NCBI RefSeq assembly: GCF_902497775.2
Contig: NZ_OZ024668.1
Span: 5,902,769 to 5,966,768, forward strand
Origin: Pseudomonas fluorescens
GTDB taxonomy: Bacteria > Pseudomonadota > Gammaproteobacteria > Pseudomonadales > Pseudomonadaceae
Direction: 5' to 3'
Length of the DNA: 64,000 bases
Shown in pieces: positions 61,042 through 64,000 of the stretch. Position numbers and translations under genes: made by a program. Numbering within the stretch: the first letter of the stretch is position 1; the number at the start of each line of letters is the position of its first letter. Under the pieces are notes generated by a model, which saw only the letters and a program-made list of their open reading frames with translations, was not told the origin of the DNA and made no database searches.

Positions 61042-62472
61042 TTAGCGCTTGCTCGAGGCGAGCAGGGTGGCCTTTTCCTGGTCCATGCGGGCGACCAGTG
61101 GCTGGCTCTGCTGCAGGAAGCGCTGGCGCTCGGCCTTGGCGATCGGGTCAGCCATCGGCAGCTTCTGCCCGAGCGGGTCGACGTGTACGCCGTTGACCTG
61201 GAACTCGTAGTGCAGGTGCGGGCCAGTGGACAGGCCGGTGGTGCCGATGTAGCCGATGATCTGCCCTTGCTTGACGGTACCGCCGGTCTTCACGCCCTTG
61301 GCGAAGCCCTGCATGTGCCCGTACAGGGTCTGGTAGCGGTTGCCGTGCTGGATGATCACGGTATTGCCGTAACCGCCGCGGCGGCCTGCCAGCAGAACCT
61401 TGCCATCACCGGCGGCCTTGATCGGTGTGCCACGCGGTGCCGCGTAGTCGACGCCTTTGTGCGCGCGGATCTTGTTCAGAATCGGGTGCTTGCGGCCTGC
61501 CGAGAAGCGCGAGCTGATACGGGCGAAGTCAACCGGAGTACGGATGAACGCCTTGCGCATGCTGTTGCCGTCGGCCGTGTAGTAGTTGGTGTTGCCTTGT
61601 TTGTTGGTATAGCGCACCGCGGTGAAGCTCTTGCCGCGGTTGGTAAAGCGGGCGGAGAGGATATTGCCGGTGCCGACGACCTTGCCGTTCATGACCTTCT
61701 GTTCGTAGATCACGTCGAACTCGTCGCCCTGGCGGATATCCTGGGCGAAGTCGATGTCGTAACCGAAGATGCGCGCCATATCCATGGTCAGGTTGTGATT
61801 CAGGCCGGCACGTTGAGCCGAGGCCGACAACGAACTCTTGATGACGCCGTGAACATAGGCCGAACGCATCACCGGCTTGCTGATTTCACGGTTGAACGCG
61901 TAACCGTTTGCGCTCTTGGTCAGGCGAATGGTTTCCAGGTCGCTGAGTTTGCTGTGCAGGCTGGCCAGTTGGCCGTCCTTGTCGAGTTCGATCTGCAGTA
62001 CCTGGCCGTGCTTGAGCTGGCTGAACTGCTTGGCCTGCTTGTTACTGGCCAGCACTTCATGCACGGCAGTGGACGGCAGGCCGACCTTGGCGAACAGGGT
62101 CGACAGGGTATCGCCACGGCTCACGGTGACTTCGCGATGGCTTGGGTCCTTGCTGGCTGGCGTGGCTGCGGCTGCGGCTGCGGCAGGAGCGGGCTCGGCC
62201 TTGGCGGTTTCCTCGGTTGCAGCAGCGCTGTTGTCGATCTGTGCAAAGGGTGAGGGCGCGGCGTCAGTGTTCTGGGTAAGTGGGGTGTCCTGTTCCTGCT
62301 TGAGTTGCTCTGCCGGGCTTTCCAGCTCCAGGTTCAGGGTGGTTTTCTTGGCTTCAACCTCGCTGGATGGGAACACCAGCAAGGCCAGGCTGAGTAAGGC
62401 GGCGATGCCGCTGGCGGCCAACAGGTGGCTCTTCGGATAAAGCGGGGGCGCTTTAGGCGGTTCGTTGGTCAT
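61042..62472 (-). CDS. mepM: LysM/M23 murein DD-endopeptidase (MepM type)
   Basis: The 476-residue protein has an N-terminal membrane anchor (about 15-35), an Ala- and Glu-rich linker, and a LysM-like domain (about 100-150, with VSRGDTLSTLFAKVGLPS). A C-terminal M23 peptidase domain has the zinc ligands in HKGVDYAAPRGTP and the late GPHLHYEFQVNG. It probably cuts peptide cross-links for cell growth. The start is an ATG at 62472, which begins the cytoplasmic MTNEPPKAPP tail. The 60 bases upstream are a TTCATC-rich tract without a purine-rich ribosome binding site. It is divergent from tyrS. Confidence 0.9.
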   Translation of the reverse strand: MTNEPPKAPPLYPKSHLLAASGIAALLSLALLVFPSSEVEAKKTTLNLELESPAEQLKQEQDTPLTQNTDAAPSPFAQIDNSAAATEETAKAEPAPAAAAAAATPASKDPSHREVTVSRGDTLSTLFAKVGLPSTAVHEVLASNKQAKQFSQLKHGQVLQIELDKDGQLASLHSKLSDLETIRLTKSANGYAFNREISKPVMRSAYVHGVIKSSLSASAQRAGLNHNLTMDMARIFGYDIDFAQDIRQGDEFDVIYEQKVMNGKVVGTGNILSARFTNRGKSFTAVRYTNKQGNTNYYTADGNSMRKAFIRTPVDFARISSRFSAGRKHPILNKIRAHKGVDYAAPRGTPIKAAGDGKVLLAGRRGGYGNTVIIQHGNRYQTLYGHMQGFAKGVKTGGTVKQGQIIGYIGTTGLSTGPHLHYEFQVNGVHVDPLGQKLPMADPIAKAERQRFLQQSQPLVARMDQEKATLLASSKR

Positions 62473-62682
62473 AGATGAATTGACTTTGAAATAGATGAAG
62501 TGGAAAAGATGAATGACATGATGAAGATGAAATAACTGTATAAAATATAACCAAATCCCCTTCAGCGCAAGCGCGCAGACGTCATCAGTCGGCTTCGAGG
62601 TCACACTCGGGGCAAAAACTTGTATTTGATGGCTGATCTTGTATGGTTGGGTCCCTTTGAATCTGAGCCTTACGGGTCTGTT

Positions 62683-63882
62683 ATGAAGTCGGTTGAAGAG
62701 CAGCTAGCGCTGATCAAGCGTGGAGCGGAAGAGGTACTGGTCGAGTCCGAGTTGGTCGAGAAGCTCAAGCGCGGGCAACCGCTGCGGATCAAGGCGGGTT
62801 TTGACCCGACTGCGCCTGACCTGCACCTGGGGCATACCGTCCTGATCAACAAGCTGCGCCAGTTCCAGGACCTGGGTCACCAGGTGATCTTCCTGATCGG
62901 CGATTTCACTGGCATGATCGGTGACCCGAGCGGCAAGAGCGCCACCCGTCCGCCGCTGACTCGCGAGCAGGTGCTGGATAACGCCGAGACCTATAAACAG
63001 CAGGTGTTCAAGATTCTCGACCCGGCCAAGACCGAAGTCGCGTTCAACTCCACCTGGATGGACAAGCTCACCCCGGCCGATTTCATTCGCCTGGCGTCGC
63101 AGTACACCGTGGCGCGCATGCTCGAGCGCGACGACTTCGACAAGCGCTACACCACCAGCCAACCGATCGCGATCCATGAATTCCTTTACCCGTTGGTGCA
63201 GGGCTATGACTCGGTGGCGCTGAAGTGCGACGTCGAGCTCGGCGGTACCGACCAGAAATTCAACCTGCTGATGGGGCGCGAACTGCAACGTGCCTACGGC
63301 CAGGAAGCACAGAACATCGTGACCATGCCGCTGCTCGAAGGGCTCGACGGCGTGAAGAAAATGTCCAAGTCCCTGGGCAATTATGTCGGCATCCAGGAAG
63401 CTCCTGGGGTGATGTACAGCAAGCTCGTGTCGATTCCTGACACCTTGATGTGGCGTTACTTCGAGTTGCTGAGCTTCCGTTCCATGGAAGAGATCGAGCA
63501 GTTCCGTGCCGATGTCGCCAATGGCGCGAACCCGCGTGACATCAAGATCAAGCTGGCCGAAGAGATCGTTGCGCGCTTCCATGGTGAGGAGGCTGCCGCC
63601 AATGCTCACCGCGCGGCAGGTAACCGTATGAAAGAGGGCGAGTTGCCGGAGGACCTGCCTGATGTCGAGGTTGCTGCGGCTGAAGGCTTGCCGATCGCTG
63701 CCGTGTTGAACCGGGCGGGCCTGGTGAAGAACTCGGCGATGGCGCGGGATCTGCTCAATGGCGGCGCCGTGAAAGTCGACGGTGCGGTGGTTGATCGTGA
63801 CTTCATGTTTGCACTTGGCGCGACCCATGTGTGCCAGGCGGGCAAGAAGGCATTTGCCCGGATTACCCTCAAGGCCGAGTAA
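62683..63882 (+). CDS. tyrS: Tyrosyl-tRNA synthetase
   Basis: TyrRS charges tRNA-Tyr. The 399-residue class I enzyme has the HIGH motif as HLGH (48-51) in [10 protein letters not shown], the KMSKS motif in [11 protein letters not shown] (about 230), and a C-terminal S4 RNA-binding domain (about 335-395, with [21 protein letters not shown]). The ATG at 62683 gives [14 protein letters not shown]. An in-frame upstream ATG would add 21 residues with no family support. In Pseudomonas an rRNA operon often follows tyrS; it would lie beyond this window. Confidence 0.96.
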   Translation: MKSVEEQLALIKRGAEEVLVESELVEKLKRGQPLRIKAGFDPTAPDLHLGHTVLINKLRQFQDLGHQVIFLIGDFTGMIGDPSGKSATRPPLTREQVLDNAETYKQQVFKILDPAKTEVAFNSTWMDKLTPADFIRLASQYTVARMLERDDFDKRYTTSQPIAIHEFLYPLVQGYDSVALKCDVELGGTDQKFNLLMGRELQRAYGQEAQNIVTMPLLEGLDGVKKMSKSLGNYVGIQEAPGVMYSKLVSIPDTLMWRYFELLSFRSMEEIEQFRADVANGANPRDIKIKLAEEIVARFHGEEAAANAHRAAGNRMKEGELPEDLPDVEVAAAEGLPIAAVLNRAGLVKNSAMARDLLNGGAVKVDGAVVDRDFMFALGATHVCQAGKKAFARITLKAE

Positions 63883-63891
63883 TCGCCTGCT

Positions 63892-63922
63892 GGTGTAGCT
63901 ATTTAATAGGTGTAGCTATTTA
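63892..63922. repeat. 14-base direct repeat behind tyrS
   Basis: GGTGTAGCTATTTA occurs at 63892-63905 and 63909-63922, separated by three bases, just before the terminator hairpin. No role was recognised. Confidence 0.8.
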
Positions 63923-63926
63923 TAGA

Positions 63927-63958
63927 GGGGGAGGCCGGCAGGTCTCCCCCCTTTGTTT
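63927..63958 (+). terminator. tyrS terminator
   Basis: GGGGGAG (63927-63933) and CTCCCCC (63944-63950) pair around a ten-base loop, followed by CTTTGTTTT. It stands 45 bases after the tyrS stop and is likely the end of that transcript. Confidence 0.8.
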
Positions 63959-64000
63959 TCGGGCTTTTTGACCTGTGCGACAGTTTTATTGCAATAAGCG

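Noticed and set aside
63960..64000. rRNA promoter at the right edge
   Set aside because: TTGACC at about 63967 could be a -35 box, and rRNA genes often follow tyrS in Pseudomonas. The window ends before any rRNA sequence, and no clear -10 box lies 17 bases on.

Overview
This window comes from the chromosome of a Pseudomonas, most likely of the P. putida group. The evidence is high GC content, Pseudomonas-type core genes and gene order: rmcA, rpoD, dnaG, rpsU, tsaD; the surA-lptD block; amgK-murU; agtSR-agtABCD; trpE, then estA, then trpGDC-vfr; and coq7 through tyrS. The species is inferred from recalled synteny and was not checked by a search. About 60 protein genes, one tRNA, two trp leader peptides and several REP-like repeats and hairpins are supported. 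No CRISPR array, insertion sequence, integrase or complete prophage was recognised.

Region 1 (1-6225) is the accessory part. It starts with a type II toxin-antitoxin pair whose toxin is broken by a stop codon at codon 18 and whose antitoxin runs off the window. Next come an Lrp-type regulator, a stand-alone panB with a divergent AraC regulator, two divergent orphan genes that look like surface-glycan genes, and a 50-residue membrane protein. A hicAB system follows in a roughly 1.2 kb stretch. This stretch lies between a terminator plus a 10-bp copy of the tRNA 3' end on the left and a similar terminator plus the intact tRNA-Ile2 on the right, so it may be the relic of a small tRNA-targeted insertion.

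Region 2 (6226-18640) is housekeeping: tRNA-Ile2(CAU), the multidomain c-di-GMP enzyme RmcA, and sigma-70, primase and ribosomal protein S21 (the macromolecular synthesis cluster). Divergent from these is tsaD, followed by plsY, folB-folK and cca. Region 3 (18696-23553) is the conserved SpoVR/YeaH/PrkA stress block. Region 4 (23835-31443) is one leftward series: lptD, surA, pdxA, rsmA, apaG, apaH and glpE, which links outer-membrane assembly, vitamin B6 synthesis, 16S rRNA methylation and Ap4A breakdown. Region 5 (31574-35034) holds the peptidoglycan-recycling kinase and uridylyltransferase amgK-murU, a DnaJ-like protein and a DUF3530 hydrolase-like protein. Region 6 (35129-42774) is a two-component system with the ABC importer it probably controls (AgtSR-AgtABCD type, for GABA and 5-aminovalerate).

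Region 7 (42907-50807) holds rpe, gph and the tryptophan genes. trpE and trpGDC are separated by the esterase autotransporter estA. Each trp unit is preceded by a related 14-codon leader with the same Arg-Trp-Arg-Trp-Arg-Ala ending, and the trpE leader is coded inside the 3' end of gph. Region 8 (50861-63958) holds a lipoate-ligase-like protein, vfr, osmC, a membrane protein pair, coq7, a HIT protein, a dehydrogenase, hemJ, argC, erpA, anmK, a LysM/M23 endopeptidase and tyrS with its terminator.

The most interesting observations are the paired trp leaders and the dual use of the gph tail, the tRNA-flanked hicAB stretch, the AT-rich mosaic segment inside lptD, the nonsense-interrupted toxin, and the repetitive mepM leader with no ribosome binding site.
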